DNA of 64,000 bases, taken from NCBI GenBank assembly GCA_963965975.1, contig OZ014424.1, positions 4,712,001 to 4,776,000 on the forward strand. Reading direction: 5' to 3'. Shown piece by piece: positions 36,120 through 51,606 of the stretch. Source of the stretch: Xestospongia bergquistia. Lineage: Eukaryota > Porifera > Demospongiae > Haplosclerida > Petrosiidae. The notes below the pieces were generated by a model that had not been told where the DNA came from, did no database searches, and worked only from the letters and a program-made list of their open reading frames with translations. Numbering within the stretch: position 1 is the first letter of the stretch; each line of letters opens with the position of its first letter. A program made the position numbers and the translations under genes.

Positions 36120-38624
36120 TCAATTTCCAGAATTGTCCTGTCTTGATTTAACGTTAGTACATTTTTGTTTAGCTAAAAATTCACGAATCGTTATTCCTGT
36201 TGCACAATGTTTCACAATAGGTCCCTCGATTGCAGTGAGAATTGTTTTCCAAGTAACTTCAGTTGGCATGGTATCAAACCAACTTCCGATTACTCTAATA
36301 AGCTTGATTGTATCATCGTCTACAATACTTCGTCGTAGGCCACCTAAAACTTTTTCTGGGACATCCAATGCAGTACCAATTTTTTCCCATTTATAGTCAA
36401 TATCTGCTAGAAGAGCGACAAGATCCCTACGTCTTGGTTTTTTGTCTAGTAGGTCACTAATATCTAATGTATAGAGATACTGTTGACATGGTACCATTGG
36501 TACTGTTAGACTTAGTGCAAAATGTTAATAGCAGCTAGCTATAAGTAATAGGGTATTAAGTGATATAATGGAACAACTATTTTTAAATATCAGTTAATGA
36601 TACAGTTATGCAGCAGCTGACCTTGTACTGTGGATGATTTCTCTCTTTTCCTCTGTTGTAATTTACACTGATAATCAGCAGGTGACATCAGGTTGATTAT
36701 ATCTCCTACTGACCATTGGTTATTATCACAAACTACAGTGACAAATATATTTACACATATCACATCATTCAGTTACTTAGTACATGTATTTTACATGTAT
36801 CACGTGACACAGTTGTATAGTACATGTATTTACATGTATCACATGATTCAGTCCATTTATAATATGCAAACATTTAAAGTGATACCATTCCTACATCATA
36901 TCATGATAATATTTTTTATATATAACAACATATAATTATAATTCTTACTAAGTTCTATCACTGTAGTATCATTAAGTGGACCACGAGTTAAACTGTTCCT
37001 GCCTCCAAATTGAATGACCCATACAGTAGTATCTGATGCATTCCATACTGAGAGAGAGTGGTCCCATCTCTTAGTCACTGACTGTGGTAGAGTGAGCTAT
37101 AAGATATGGAATATAGTACTATAGGACATTGTATTAATGATGAAATAATCAAAAACTATAGTCATTAACCTCATACCCCGAACTCTGAACCCTATGTACT
37201 GATTACTACTTGCTAACCTTTGTCCATGTCTTTTTATCAATGTTAAATAACCAGCTATCATATGTACTCCATCCACCAACCACCAATGTATAGAGGTCAT
37301 TGATAATAGTGGCAGCATGACTAAGTCTGCTCTCAGGCCAACTTATTGATTTGGGGAGAGGTTCACTCAATTTTTCCCAGTGCTGGGTGGGTAGATAATA
37401 TAAAGTTTGGATTATATTCAGTTCATTGAATTAAGACAGCTGTCATAATGGACAAATAATGCCCACTTGGACATCAAGAAATATGTAGAGAGAGTAAAAT
37501 TATACCCAATAACTAAAAATTTTTAACTTCTCCAAATTTCATCCCCTAAAATTTTCATGATTGTATCAGGCTCACAAAATATTATTTGCAAAATTAATAA
37601 TTATATTGAGTATCGTTGTGATGCAATAATGTTTTCCAAACTTTAATTTTTCCCCAAATCCTCAAAGTCACAAACAATAAGTTACTTAAAAATAAGAAAT
37701 GATTCTCCATTATTTTATATAGCAAACTATATTATTAATATTTATTTAACTCACCACTGCAGTCTTCATACACTGACAGATATAGAAAGTGTCGTCAGGA
37801 CCATTAGGAGTGGTACCACCAAACAACACGACTCTGTTGTTTGGTAGAGATGTGAAAGTGAAGCCACTACAAGGAGGTGGGGCTTCTCCAATGATATCTG
37901 GTACTATCCAATGATCTGAAACACAAACAGCTATAAATTGTACTTGGTGTATATTTTACTGATAACGTCATGATATATATACATATACTTACTACTGGCT
38001 AACTGATAGTAGTGTTGTTCATTGGTACTAACATAGCCACTAACACAACCTTTGTCATTATACTGACAACCATGATGTGGAGACTTGGGAGATGGACCAT
38101 ATCCACCAACTACCAGTAGATAATCCTCTCCATCAAATTTGAGCGATACCATACTGCAGTATGACTTCATCATAGGGCCCATATTTGAATTTGTAGGAAA
38201 GAGCTCTCTCCATGTGAGTATTAGACTGTCAATATCTAATGAATTCAGACTATTGTGACAACAGTCATTATGATTACAACTTCCTCCAAAAAAGAATATT
38301 CTTTTTCCGATAACAGATGAGGCATAGGCAGAGACACCCAGTGGAGGTTTTCCAATAGTAGGGTGTTGTTCCCATTTACCAGTTTGTAAGCGAAACACCT
38401 CAATAACAGAGGTCATCCTCTGTTTGACTTCATCATCATGTACTTGAGGGAGATCATCTTGTTTACCACCCCACATATAGAGGTTGTCACCCACTACATG
38501 TGTGGCATGACAGTACCTCCCAGACGGTTTATAATAGTCTGCAGAACATGGGATATAACAATCAATAATTCATATAATGTACAGTCATACCTGATTTGTA
38601 TGCTTCTTTGCTCCAAGATAACAT
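36120..38624 (-). CDS. Kelch-repeat protein with C-terminal death-like domain
   Basis: Seven exons: 38624-38591, 38538-37993, 37915-37755, 37382-37218, 37096-36949, 36732-36622, 36502-36120; 515 residues from MLSWSKEAYKS. Kelch motifs are plain: HATHVVGDNLYMWGGKQ, SSVIGKRIFFFGGSC, DYLLVVGGYG, NRVVLFGGTTP, TIINDLYTLVVGGWS and TVWVIQFGGRN, enough for a six-bladed propeller. The last 120 residues (LVALLADIDYKWEKIGTALD, then VIGSWFDTMPTEVTWKTILT, then IREFLAKQ) follow the six-helix pattern of death-like domains. Such a protein would bind partners with the propeller and signal through the death-like domain (inference). No vertebrate orthologue comes to mind. Confidence 0.8.
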
Positions 38625-38799
38625 TTAGCTGGGACAACCTGATGCTGGACTTTAGACCCTGGACCATGAACTTAATTTATGACATCATCATTACATCATA
38701 TGTTACTGCAAGGACTCTATACTCAGCTGCAATACAGTAGTATGCTAACAAGGCTGTTTTTCAAGGACTACCTTTTGATTACCTACCTGAGATGTTATG

Positions 38800-39090
38800 A
38801 TGAGATAATCATGATTAATGAGAATTATCTTATAATGATATATTATTGATTACTTTTTCAATTAATTATCTCAATTAAAATTCAATAATAAAGGCTTCTT
38901 GCTATATATAATAGATTTCAAAAAGAACACATCAAAGTATTAAAATATTGTAAACTTAACTATATGATGTTATGTTAGAACTGGCAATATAGTGGCCATC
39001 ATCAACACTAGATGCCTCTATATCAGTTATATTAACTGGTTCTTCAAGACGATCAGTCTCATGCTCAGTAATAAACCCAGAATTGTACAT
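38800..39090 (-). pseudogene. duplicated 3' end of the fem1 gene
   Basis: Sequence 38814-39075 repeats 42612-42875, the end of the FEM1 coding region and its 3' flank, at roughly 90% identity and in the same orientation. The coding part reads EHETDRLEEPVNIT then DIEASSVDDGH, missing the few residues EVFDD present in FEM1. No ankyrin region is attached. It is a truncated tandem copy. Confidence 0.75.
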
Positions 39091-39273
39091 CAAAGTCATG
39101 TCTTAGTAATAAAGTTCTGATATAAATAAATATATAATAATATATATATATATATAAATATGAGTAAGTATAGAAACAAAAATATAATATAATGATCCTA
39201 TAGAGAAATATTTTGTGAAGATGGAATATGTCAGATGGCATGATGGCATTTTTTCACTAGCAAACTATAGTTG

Positions 39274-39507
39274 TTAACGATCATTTACAAGTTCACTCAG
39301 ATAAGATTCTTGAGAAGAGACAGATTCTGCTTGTGTAATTGTGACTAGTGGCATAGTTGGATGATGAACTATGACTGGTAAATGTACTGTACAACCATCT
39401 GCAACTGGTTGCTCAGTTGATACTATAACATTAACTGGTTGTGTAATTGATACACCTATAGACAAATACATATGTGATACTTGAGATCTGACAGTAACAG
39501 GCTGCAT
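39274..39507 (-). pseudogene. possible lost C-terminal extension of the trypsin-like gene
   Basis: An open stretch starting MQPVTVRSQ directly follows the stop codon of the upstream protease gene in another frame. Its segment TQPVNVIVSTEQPVADGCTV resembles TQIQPVTDGSTIQLSVTV from the end of that protein. This suggests a once longer C-terminus cut by a frameshift, or an unseen alternative splice. Weakly supported. Confidence 0.35.
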
Positions 39508-39512
39508 GGTTA

Positions 39513-41904
39513 CTAGAGAATCAGTGGATGTATAGTCAACACTTGAGGATCAACTGTGACTGACAATTGTATAGTAGAACCATCTGTGACTGGTTGGATT
39601 TGTGTACTTGATATAGCTAAAGATAAATGTATGGGTAATATATGATGATCATCTGGTTGTTCTAGATCTCGTTGATAGCCAGAGTGTTCTTGATTTTGTT
39701 GATGACCAGATTGTTCTAGATCTTCTTGAAGACCAGGTTGTTCTTGATCTTCATTAGGTTGCCCTTGATCATGACTAGGTTGTTCTTGATTTTGTTGATG
39801 ACCAGATTGTTCTAGATCTTCTTGATGACCAGGTTGTTCTTTATCTTCATTAGGTTGTTCTAGATTTTGTTGATGACCAGGTTGTTCTAGATCTTGATAA
39901 TGACCAGGTTCTTCATGATGTTGATGACCAGGTTCTTGAAGTTGATCAGAAGTTATGTTGTTAAGTCCTGTTACTACAGATGTATCATGTGCTTGCTGAT
40001 GTGATACTGCATGCGGGTTTTCAAGATAGCTTGTTGATTCCTCTGAGCCTAGACTTTCACAATTATCTATAAAAGTAAACTTAAATAAATTGTGGGGATA
40101 TTATCTCTTATTAGGCTTTTGCATAAAAGAGCAAAGATTATACATAAAAATAAATTACATAAACAACTTAGCCTCAAAATAAATACATGAATTATGAAAG
40201 TACTTCATTTTTGAAGGAAAATTGTTAAAATTATATTAACTACCATACCATACAAAATGTAACATTTATATAATAACATACATAGACTAAACCTATGATA
40301 TATATAGAAATAAAATAAATCTCAACATATATAATATGAGCTACCAGACACGTGCAATAATGAAAGTGTTCTCTTTGAAATGAACAAATCATTTGACCCT
40401 CACTCAAAGGGCCAAAGATTTGTAACAAGTATTAATATTACTACAACATGCATTTTCAAGAACCAACAACCATATTTGATATATACTTATTACAATTGAA
40501 AATGACAGAGGAGACTTTTTACCATGAAGAATATCCCAAAGTTTTGTGTATTGATCAACATAGTTCTTCCATTCTTTGAAAAGCAGTCTAAGACTATTTC
40601 TTCCATCAGATGAGAGTTTAACTGTAAATATAGACGTCATTGTACCATCATTTACTAGAATAGCTTACAAAGACAGACTTGAGACATAATAACATCAATC
40701 ATTTCAAAGAAATGTGACACATTTCTTTTGTCAATAGCTTTACGTAAAACTGAACCAAGAACTTCCATAACCATAGATGGAATTTCATCAAACTCTTTTG
40801 AGGAAATCTTACCATCATAATAACGAAATCTGTTTTCTAAAGAATAGCAATAGAACAATAGTTAATTATTGAAAATTCACTAACTTGTCAACACATCTAT
40901 AATAAACTTTAAACTCTTAATTACTGCACTATCATCAATGAGATCAATTGAAAAATCTACAGATTGTATCAGAGCAAGATGAAGAGTAAGTGGAAAGTCT
41001 TGTGACCAGTTTGATTCTGAAGTAAAGCAACAAAGTTTAAAATTAAAATGGAAATACAATACTTCATACCTTGATAAATAGCAACAGCCTGTAGTATCCA
41101 AAATATAGTTGTGTTTTTTTGTACCACAGGTTTAGACTCTTCCTGAAAAAAATTTTCCGAATTTTTAGTTTTATGTACTTTGTTTTCAGTTAGTCTGTGT
41201 ATTCCAATTAACTCTTTTGTTGATATCTCAGATTTATAGGAAAATATGGGTGCACCTGATGAACCTTCTTTGATTTCATCATGAGGTTTGGTATTAAATT
41301 TTGCTAATCTGTTATATTGGTCAACCTCATTTTTTGGATCGTATGTTGCATTGCCTTGCTCTTCTGATAAGGTAAGATCACATGAAATAATATTGCCATC
41401 AATTGTTCTTTGAATGAGCACAAATTTATTTGTTCGATCTAGAAGATCTGAAATGTACTTGATGTCAAATGAGAAGTGAAGAGTGTTCAAGTTTTCGGTA
41501 GTAAGTTTACATTTACTGGTATTCAAAAACAAAATAGTAAAATCAAGCTGAAATGGACAATCATTACCTTCTCCACTCTTAGTTTTCAAATGTTCATGTT
41601 TTCCAAGTATACCATGAGAACCACAACAACTTATACAATCGATCAGGTCTTTATCACATAAATTAATCTCTTCGTTTCCATTCAAAATCGTACAGTCCCT
41701 AGCAATACCAATATTTGATATGTCATGGTGATTAGTTATCAAGACAACACTACACTTCTCAGCATATTCAGATTTTAAACCAAAATGGGTTTCCAACGAA
41801 CCTTCAGTGGTACGTAAAAGAATACCGTGAGCAGTTCCAATTTTAGTTTTTATAATACAGCATCCTCCAATTTCTTCTCTCTGGCGGCTTTGTCTCTCCC
41901 CCAT
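39513..41904 (-). CDS. trypsin-like protein with helical middle and Gln/Glu-rich repeat tail
   Basis: Five exons: 41904-41070, 41016-40885, 40836-40669, 40621-40523, 40066-39513; 595 residues. The N-terminal 275 residues look like a trypsin-fold domain: His in TNHHDIS (near 59-60), Asp in QLDFTILFL (121) and GSSGAPIF (Ser 216), the Gly-x-Ser-Gly nucleophile context. No signal peptide is seen, so it is probably intracellular. Residues about 280-410 are predicted helices (SMVMEVLGSVLRKAIDKR; LLFKEWKNYVDQYTKLW) of unknown family. The tail has about nine imperfect repeats of the type EQPGHQEDLEQSGHQQNQ. The start is the only suitable ATG. Function is unknown; an intracellular protease-sensor role would be speculation. 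Confidence 0.7.
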
Positions 41905-42760
41905 TTCATATCCGAGACCTCTAACAATTATTATTAAAATAATAACCAGGTATTGTCTTTTTCGATTTAAGGCAGCTATAAAGCAACCAAGGTTCTGAAA
42001 AAAACTTTTAACAAAGAAAGATGACTAAGAATGCCTGATGGAAGTAGATTTTTGTTTAATTTGATGGCTTCACGATCAAAATCATCAACTAACAGGTGTC
42101 GTTTCAGAGTCCGTTTATGCCTACTGTCCATTTATGCCATTTGCTGAGATGTACTCTGTTGATACTGGGACACTGAAGGTAGAAGCTAGCTTGGTGAAGA
42201 CAGTTTTAGAGTCTCAGTCTACTGTTAACACGTTGGCAACCTTTAGAAGTTATCTTCACTCTGCTTACAACACGCTCTATTTATTAACTAAACCACGTGA
42301 TAAAATAATTTTCTTCACCGCTAATTGTATATAATAAGAGAGGAATACCTCACCTTACATCTATGCATAAAACACCTTTTTTTAATGAAGAGCTCTTCTC
42401 AACTCGGACAGAGTATAGTAAAGAGACATTAGCCTTTTTTTGACAATTCGCTAGCTGTTATTGAGCTATTTACTTTCTACTCACTTTATGAACGCCATAA
42501 GACTAATAAAGTATATAAATTCACTAAAGAAAACAACATTGTAAATAAGGATGCTTTACAGGAACGGTCCAAACTACCCTTGGTACCCATCTGCGACATT
42601 ATCTCTCTGTTTAATGAGAATTATCTTATAATGATATATTTTTGATTACTTTTTCAATTAACTATATCAATTAAAACTCAATAATAGAGGCATCTTGCTA
42701 TATATAATAGATTTCAAAAACAACACATCAAAATATTAAAATACTATAAACTTAACTATA
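41905..42760. other. intergenic with a possible transposase-like scrap
   Basis: No intact gene. Minus-strand 42125-42030 reads MDSRHKRTLKRHLLVDDFD and REAIKLNKNLLPSG, which looks like a remnant of a mobile-element protein, but it is short and unsupported. 42612-42760 is the fem1 3' flank that is duplicated at 38814. Confidence 0.35.
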
Positions 42761-44815
42761 TCATGTCATGTTAGAACTGGCAATAGAATGGTCATCATCA
42801 ACACTAGATGCCTCTATATCATCAAACACTTCAGTTATATTAACTGGTTCTTCAAGACCATCAGTCTCATGCTCAGCAACAAAAGAGATCAAAAAAGATG
42901 GCAACAAATCAATATATGGCAATCCTTCATGAACTACAGTAATAGCACTAAGACATTGTAAACTTAAGTGTTGCCTGTGTGACTTCTTTAATAACTCTAC
43001 AACAAGTGTTTTATTTTTACTAAAGCCTGGTTTCTTAAGTGCTAAGTCCAATGCAGTTTCATTAGCATGGTTGACAGCATCTAAATGAGCTCCATAGTCT
43101 ATAAGAGTTTGAACACAATTCAATGAGCTGTCTTCGTTGAGTTGTACTGCTAAATGAAGTGGGAAATTACCCATTGGATCTTCACAGTTTACAGGACAAC
43201 CATGATCCAAGAAAGCAGCTAACACTTTATGAAGAGGTAGTTTTGACTTAGCAATAGAAGTGGCAGCACTGACCTGGGCTTGCTTCTGACCACTAGTGAC
43301 ATTCCGTAGACAAGCTATCAGTAATGGAGTATCCTTTCCCTTCACCAAATCACATAGCTGTGTCACTGCCATTTGTAATCGCTCCTTCTCTTGAACTACA
43401 CGCTTCTTTTCTTTAATAATATCAACAGCTCGAAACCAAATAGCCAACAACCGACAGAGACAGTAAACAACATCAACTTCACATATTTTGCTTTCCTTAG
43501 CAAGCATAAACTCCTTGATGCCCCATTCAAAGTGCTGATGTATCTCAGGAATATATCCAGCTTCTATCATAGTATAGAACCCTCTTACACTAAAAAGCAA
43601 ATCTTCAATAATTTGTAGCTCATATGCCATGCGAGCTGCCTGGTCAAACTCCAAAGAACGGAGCCATAACTGCATACATTTTTCATATTTACACTCTTCT
43701 AATGCCATGTCGCCACTGATACGAATATAAAATGGTGTTGTAGGATGAATAGCTCCGAGGATACGCTCACAATAAATAGAACATAAGAAAAAAGACAACA
43801 CATTATCATTCATAATCTGACGAGCATCATCATCGTTGTCAGGTTCTTGAATACCATCATAAATTGCTACCGGTTTAGGCAAACTAGACGACAACTCTGG
43901 ATATTGTTGGCGCATTTCGACGGCTTTTAAAAGCCACTCTAATGCCCCAACAAAGCTAGAATTGAGGACTTCCTTAGCAACAAGTAAACAGTAACAGTCA
44001 TATCGTTCTTGTATAGCTAAAGTAAATGTATCGTTTAAATATTTCATAATACCTTGGTGTCCATAGCAACAGGCCATAATTGCAGGGGTATACCCTACGT
44101 CATTAGGAATATTTTTAGCACCAGCTTCTACTAAAACTTTAGTAATTTCACTCGACCCAGACTCAACAGCCACATGAAGGGGCGTGTCACCATTGTGACC
44201 TCTATGATGAATATTAGCCCCCTTTTTCAATAAAAATTCAACAGTTTTCATTTTTCTCATAGCAGCTGCAATAGTTAGAGGACTTTGACCGACTTGATTT
44301 GGCTTATCAATATCGGCTCCTTGTTCTATAAGGTACTCGACAACAGGGAGATGGCCATCAAAGGCTGCACCACGTAATGGACTTGAGTGTGAATCTGTCG
44401 TGTGTTCTATATCAGCTCCACGAGTTATTAGTTCTTTGACAATGTCCAGGTGACCCAGAGTGGATGCTGTCCACAGAGGGGTGGCACCCTCGACTGGATG
44501 ACCTCCTTCGATGTCTGTTGATGTCTCTTGTTCCAAATTGACAGGATAATTGTCTAATATATGTACTAAAATGTCCTTTCTGTTGAACTGTGCCGCTTCT
44601 ACGAGTGGTGACTGCCCTTTCGGAACACGAGAGGCTAGAAGACGCTCTCTAAAAATACCGACTAATTCTGGAGTGGCTTGAAGTGTTTTTATGTGGTCTT
44701 TTAGTTTTCCTTCTTTAATATACTTGAGGGCAAACCTCAAGGGGTCCAAATTTCGACAACGTACTTTCTTTTTCATCACAGGAGCGGCACAAACCATACC
44801 GTTAGGAGTAGCCAT
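42761..44815 (-). CDS. FEM1: FEM-1 homologue, ankyrin-repeat substrate receptor
   Basis: Single-exon ORF of 684 residues. FEM1 proteins are substrate receptors of CUL2-RING ubiquitin ligases and read C-terminal degrons; in worms the founding member acts in sex determination. Residues about 65-265 are ankyrin repeats (QSPLVEAAQFNRKDILVHIL, TPLWTASTLGHLDIVKELI, SPLRGAAFDGHLPVVEYLI, TPLHVAVESGSSEITKVLV). The middle has the FEM1-typical helical region with ERILGAIHPTTPFYIRISGD and CMQLWLRSLEFDQAARM. Two or three more ankyrin repeats lie near 515-600 (FPLHLAVQLNED, TALDLALKK), then the LSLQCLSAITVV segment where the VHL-box lies in this family. Complete; the A, B or C subtype was not assigned. Its 3' end is duplicated at 38.8 kb. 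Confidence 0.9.
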   Translation of the reverse strand: MATPNGMVCAAPVMKKKVRCRNLDPLRFALKYIKEGKLKDHIKTLQATPELVGIFRERLLASRVPKGQSPLVEAAQFNRKDILVHILDNYPVNLEQETSTDIEGGHPVEGATPLWTASTLGHLDIVKELITRGADIEHTTDSHSSPLRGAAFDGHLPVVEYLIEQGADIDKPNQVGQSPLTIAAAMRKMKTVEFLLKKGANIHHRGHNGDTPLHVAVESGSSEITKVLVEAGAKNIPNDVGYTPAIMACCYGHQGIMKYLNDTFTLAIQERYDCYCLLVAKEVLNSSFVGALEWLLKAVEMRQQYPELSSSLPKPVAIYDGIQEPDNDDDARQIMNDNVLSFFLCSIYCERILGAIHPTTPFYIRISGDMALEECKYEKCMQLWLRSLEFDQAARMAYELQIIEDLLFSVRGFYTMIEAGYIPEIHQHFEWGIKEFMLAKESKICEVDVVYCLCRLLAIWFRAVDIIKEKKRVVQEKERLQMAVTQLCDLVKGKDTPLLIACLRNVTSGQKQAQVSAATSIAKSKLPLHKVLAAFLDHGCPVNCEDPMGNFPLHLAVQLNEDSSLNCVQTLIDYGAHLDAVNHANETALDLALKKPGFSKNKTLVVELLKKSHRQHLSLQCLSAITVVHEGLPYIDLLPSFLISFVAEHETDGLEEPVNITEVFDDIEASSVDDDHSIASSNMT

Positions 44816-44928
44816 TATCCACCAGTGTAAAGGGCGTGGTCTAATAAATTATTAATTATCGAGTGCGTGAGGTTTTAATTAACGAAAATTAATTAATAAA
44901 CAATTAAATTAATTTTTATTAACTATTA

Positions 44929-48385
<3,457 letters not shown>

Positions 48386-50685
48386 ATGGCCGAGGGACAA
48401 GTCAAGAAATTTAAAAAAGCAACCAAACAGACATTGTCCAAAGGGATTCTTACTAACAACGTCAAAGAAAGATTGGAAACGTTAGCAGAAAATGCTGAAC
48501 TAGTTATTAAACAATTAAAAAGTCAGTAATACCATATTAAAAAATATATTTTGTTTATATTACTCATTTACAGGTAGTACAACATCATATCATGCTTCGT
48601 TATCATTTCATGATTTTCATCAACGACTTTGCGTGAGTACTAGAGCTGTGTCGGACTCGTGTACAAAATTATCGGTACTCTTTTCTTGTCCTCCTTGTCC
48701 CAGTTCAGAAGAAACTGGAATCCTCTGCACAAAAGTGGAAAATGCTATTCTCAATTTAACATCAACCTATTGTCAAGTCAATAGTGAATGGGGTAAGTAA
48801 AAATTGAGATGAACCCTATTGTAAATCCAAAATTACCTTATATTTCTATTGTATTTTTTCTAATATTAATCCCCACTGAAAAGAGGACAGCCCTTTTGTT
48901 AGGACAATCAATTAAAGAGATCTATTTATCTATATATATTTATGTTTGATAATCAAATACTGTAGGCAAGTATTTGTCAAAGGAAATTGAGGCTCTTGTT
49001 CTAACAATATTACAAGGTGTGGCGAGTCTTGGTAGACTATTAATGACAGATGGTTGTAACAGGTAATAAATTATGACATAGTTACTAGTTATAGTTTCAA
49101 TTATTAATATCCTATGGTTACCTTAAATTCTAGAATTATCTTATAGAGTTGTACTGACATATAAACAATAAAAATAATAACACCAGAAATAAATTCTGTT
49201 TGCTAATGAAAAGAAATATTTGTTTTTCATTAAAGGATTATGGCAGCAGTGTCTGGTGTTACTAGTTTTATCCTTAATACTCCAGTACAATTCCTTTAGG
49301 GATATATGAAGACATTTATAATATTCATGTACTTTGTACTAAAATAATACATGTAAGCTTAACTGTGTTAGTTACCAGCTAGTAGAATATTCCTTCTTAC
49401 AATTCTAAGTGTTTACTAATTTAATCTTTCTTGTAGTGATTCAAGATTACGTCTTCAAGGAGCTGGCTCAGTCTGGGAGAGTTGTGATAATATAGGGACA
49501 TTGTCTAAAGATAACAAGTCTGCAGTTTTAAAAGTATGTCTCTCTCAACTTCGATTACTAAAAGATGCTTGTGATGAAGTAAATGAGGTTAGTATTGATG
49601 ACAGTTTAATTCAGTTTGTATGCAGTTTTACAGGCTTCAACTTCTGGTTTGTATAAAGAATGTTTTCTTTTCTTTGTTAGCTTGTAGAGAATAATGGAGT
49701 TACTGAGATTTCCAGTGAAGAATTGGAAATGTTTCTTAAAGGAAAACTAATTATTGATCCTTTGAACTTGGGAGGTGGACTAGAACCAAGTGATATCAGC
49801 AGTAATAATGACAAAGATGATACATTAGAGGAAAAGGATACACTAAATAAAGGAGTAGTTTGTGAAGATCTGATAACTAGTGAGACAAGAATTATAGCAG
49901 TTGATCATATAGAGATCAAACCTAATGATCTCGGAGAAGAAGGTTGCCTTGAGAAGGACAATGTTGAGGAAGAAGGATCGGAAGATAATGGAAAAGAATG
50001 GACCAATGAAGATAAGCCATTAGTTGATTTGTGTGTTGAATTAATTAAAGTAAGTCTCTGTCAATGAATTAGGTTAAGACTACCTATTCAGTAGTCTGCA
50101 ATGAATATGTGTTTAAATTAATTTACCTTTTTTATTTCATAGCTAACAACATCAATAGCTGAGAAAGGAATTCGTGTTATAGTTTCACATGAAGATAATA
50201 TAGAATCTTGTCATATTGTCCAGTTAGACATGACAGCAGATATGATACTTAAATTAAGTCCTCAGTATGTCTATTATTATAAGAGACTATTATGTATTGT
50301 GTATATCTTTTTATATAGTGTTGATGAAGTAGCCTCTATACTTGAAGCTCCTGTAAATCACAAATTATTGTGCTCTCAAGTAAGTTTAATGGAATCTGGT
50401 CATAACAATCACTACTTATGTCATGTTATGTGTGTCAGTATTTCTTAATTTCTCTTCACAATATAGAGCATTAACCTTCATTCAATTTTAACTCAATTTG
50501 TGGACTCTTTCAGGTAAATATGTTACTGATATATTTGTCATGATGAGGTGTTACTGACTATCTTGCTCTTCTTCTGTTACAGTGATAGTCATTTTTGTAA
50601 GATGGATAGAGACAAGTGGTCGGAAGAAGAATTTAGATCAAGACTAGATTCACTGAAATTATCAATAGAACAATTTTATAAATAA
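48386..50685 (+). CDS. CCNDBP1: cyclin-D1-binding protein 1 (GCIP/CCNDBP1) homologue
   Basis: The vertebrate protein binds cyclin D1 and GRAP2 and restrains cell-cycle entry. Nine exons: 48386-48521, 48574-48792, 48966-49062, 49437-49587, 49681-50049, 50143-50264, 50319-50379, 50467-50513, 50583-50685; 434 residues from MAEGQVKKF. Family-like segments: TKLSVLFSCPPCPSSEETG and LRLQGAGSVWESCDNIGTL followed by SKDNKSAVLK. Exon 5 carries a long acidic stretch (DDTLEEKDTL; NVEEEGSEDNGKEW), which also occurs, shorter, in relatives. Length exceeds the human protein (about 360) mainly because of that stretch. The protein is all helical with no membrane segment. Confidence 0.75.
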
Positions 50686-51048
50686 TAACTCTACATAATA
50701 TTAACTAAAATATTGCTTGCTGTTGAAATAATTTTTTGGTAAGTATTACTGTATAGTACAAGATTATTTAATAGAATATCATTGTAGCTATCAGCTTACA
50801 GGAATAAAACATATTCTAAAAGACTAAAAATTATTGTTCTAGAAAAATACTACAACAAAAACAATTATTAACAATATATAACAAAACAAAGACATTGTTA
50901 ATAATTAACAATACACAAAATAACAATGAGATAATTTAGAGTGTTGATTTTTTAACTAGCTAAAGAGTTAAAATTCTAAGACCAAGATTTAGTAGAACAT
51001 ATATAAAATAAATACTGATCCATACAGTTGTAGTGACACAAGTTAGTC
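50686..51048. other. convergent 3' flank, no gene seen
   Basis: AT-rich gap between the ends of the CCNDBP1-like and LLC1-like genes, with an AATAAA at 50803 for the plus-strand gene. Confidence 0.6.
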
Positions 51049-51606
51049 CTAAGGACATGCATCAATAGGCCACTTGAAATGGTTTAAAATTGATCTCTTT
51101 GGACGACTCCAGTTACCAAAACGTTCCAAGTTGTATTCTCTTCGAGCTGATCTCCAACCTATATCCTGTGATGTTGTAATGGGTACAAAAGGGATTTTGG
51201 ACACTTTAACATTATGACAATGAATAGAAGGCAACTTTAATGGCTCCTGCCCTTTTGTACATCTCTTATTTCTAGAACTCTCAATATCGGCAGTTATCTA
51301 TATATGTTAATATAATATGACAAGCTATATATTTCTTTGATAACATTTTGAGCATTTACTTTGTTAGACCTATGAGCTTACATTTTGATACTCTTTCTGA
51401 AGAAAGCCCCATGTTGTTGCCCATCTCTTTACAGCCTTCCCTTCATGATAAACATAATCTTTCCTGTAATATCAACATAACCAAGTATTGCATGTAAGTC
51501 TAATCTGCACTATACTATATATAATGTAATGTGAATTATTATACCATATCTGTTCTTGCTGTACGATATTGCATTTTACTGGGTTGAGTCTCTCTCCTGC
51601 AGCCAT
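51049..51606 (-). CDS. LLC1 / C20orf85-like ciliary protein
   Basis: Three exons: 51606-51545, 51463-51382, 51297-51049; 130 residues, near the vertebrate length (about 137). The pattern fits the LLC1 family: an N-terminus with IVQQEQIWKDYV, then RWATTWGFLQKEYQN (Trp/Gly/Phe motif), then TTSQDIGWRSARREYNLERF and a C-terminal FKWPID. In vertebrates the gene is expressed in ciliated cells, and the protein is linked to the axoneme. The ATG at 51606 gives the family-like N-terminus. The gene starts 163 bp from the divergent CEP89-like gene. Gene naming (C20orf85) is from memory of the motif pattern. Confidence 0.7.

Noticed and set aside
48633..48699. Possible intron in CCNDBP1 exon 2 (GTGAGT to CCCAG)
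   Set aside because: The stretch is in frame and encodes the conserved TKLSVLFSCPPCPSSEE segment, so it should stay in the message.
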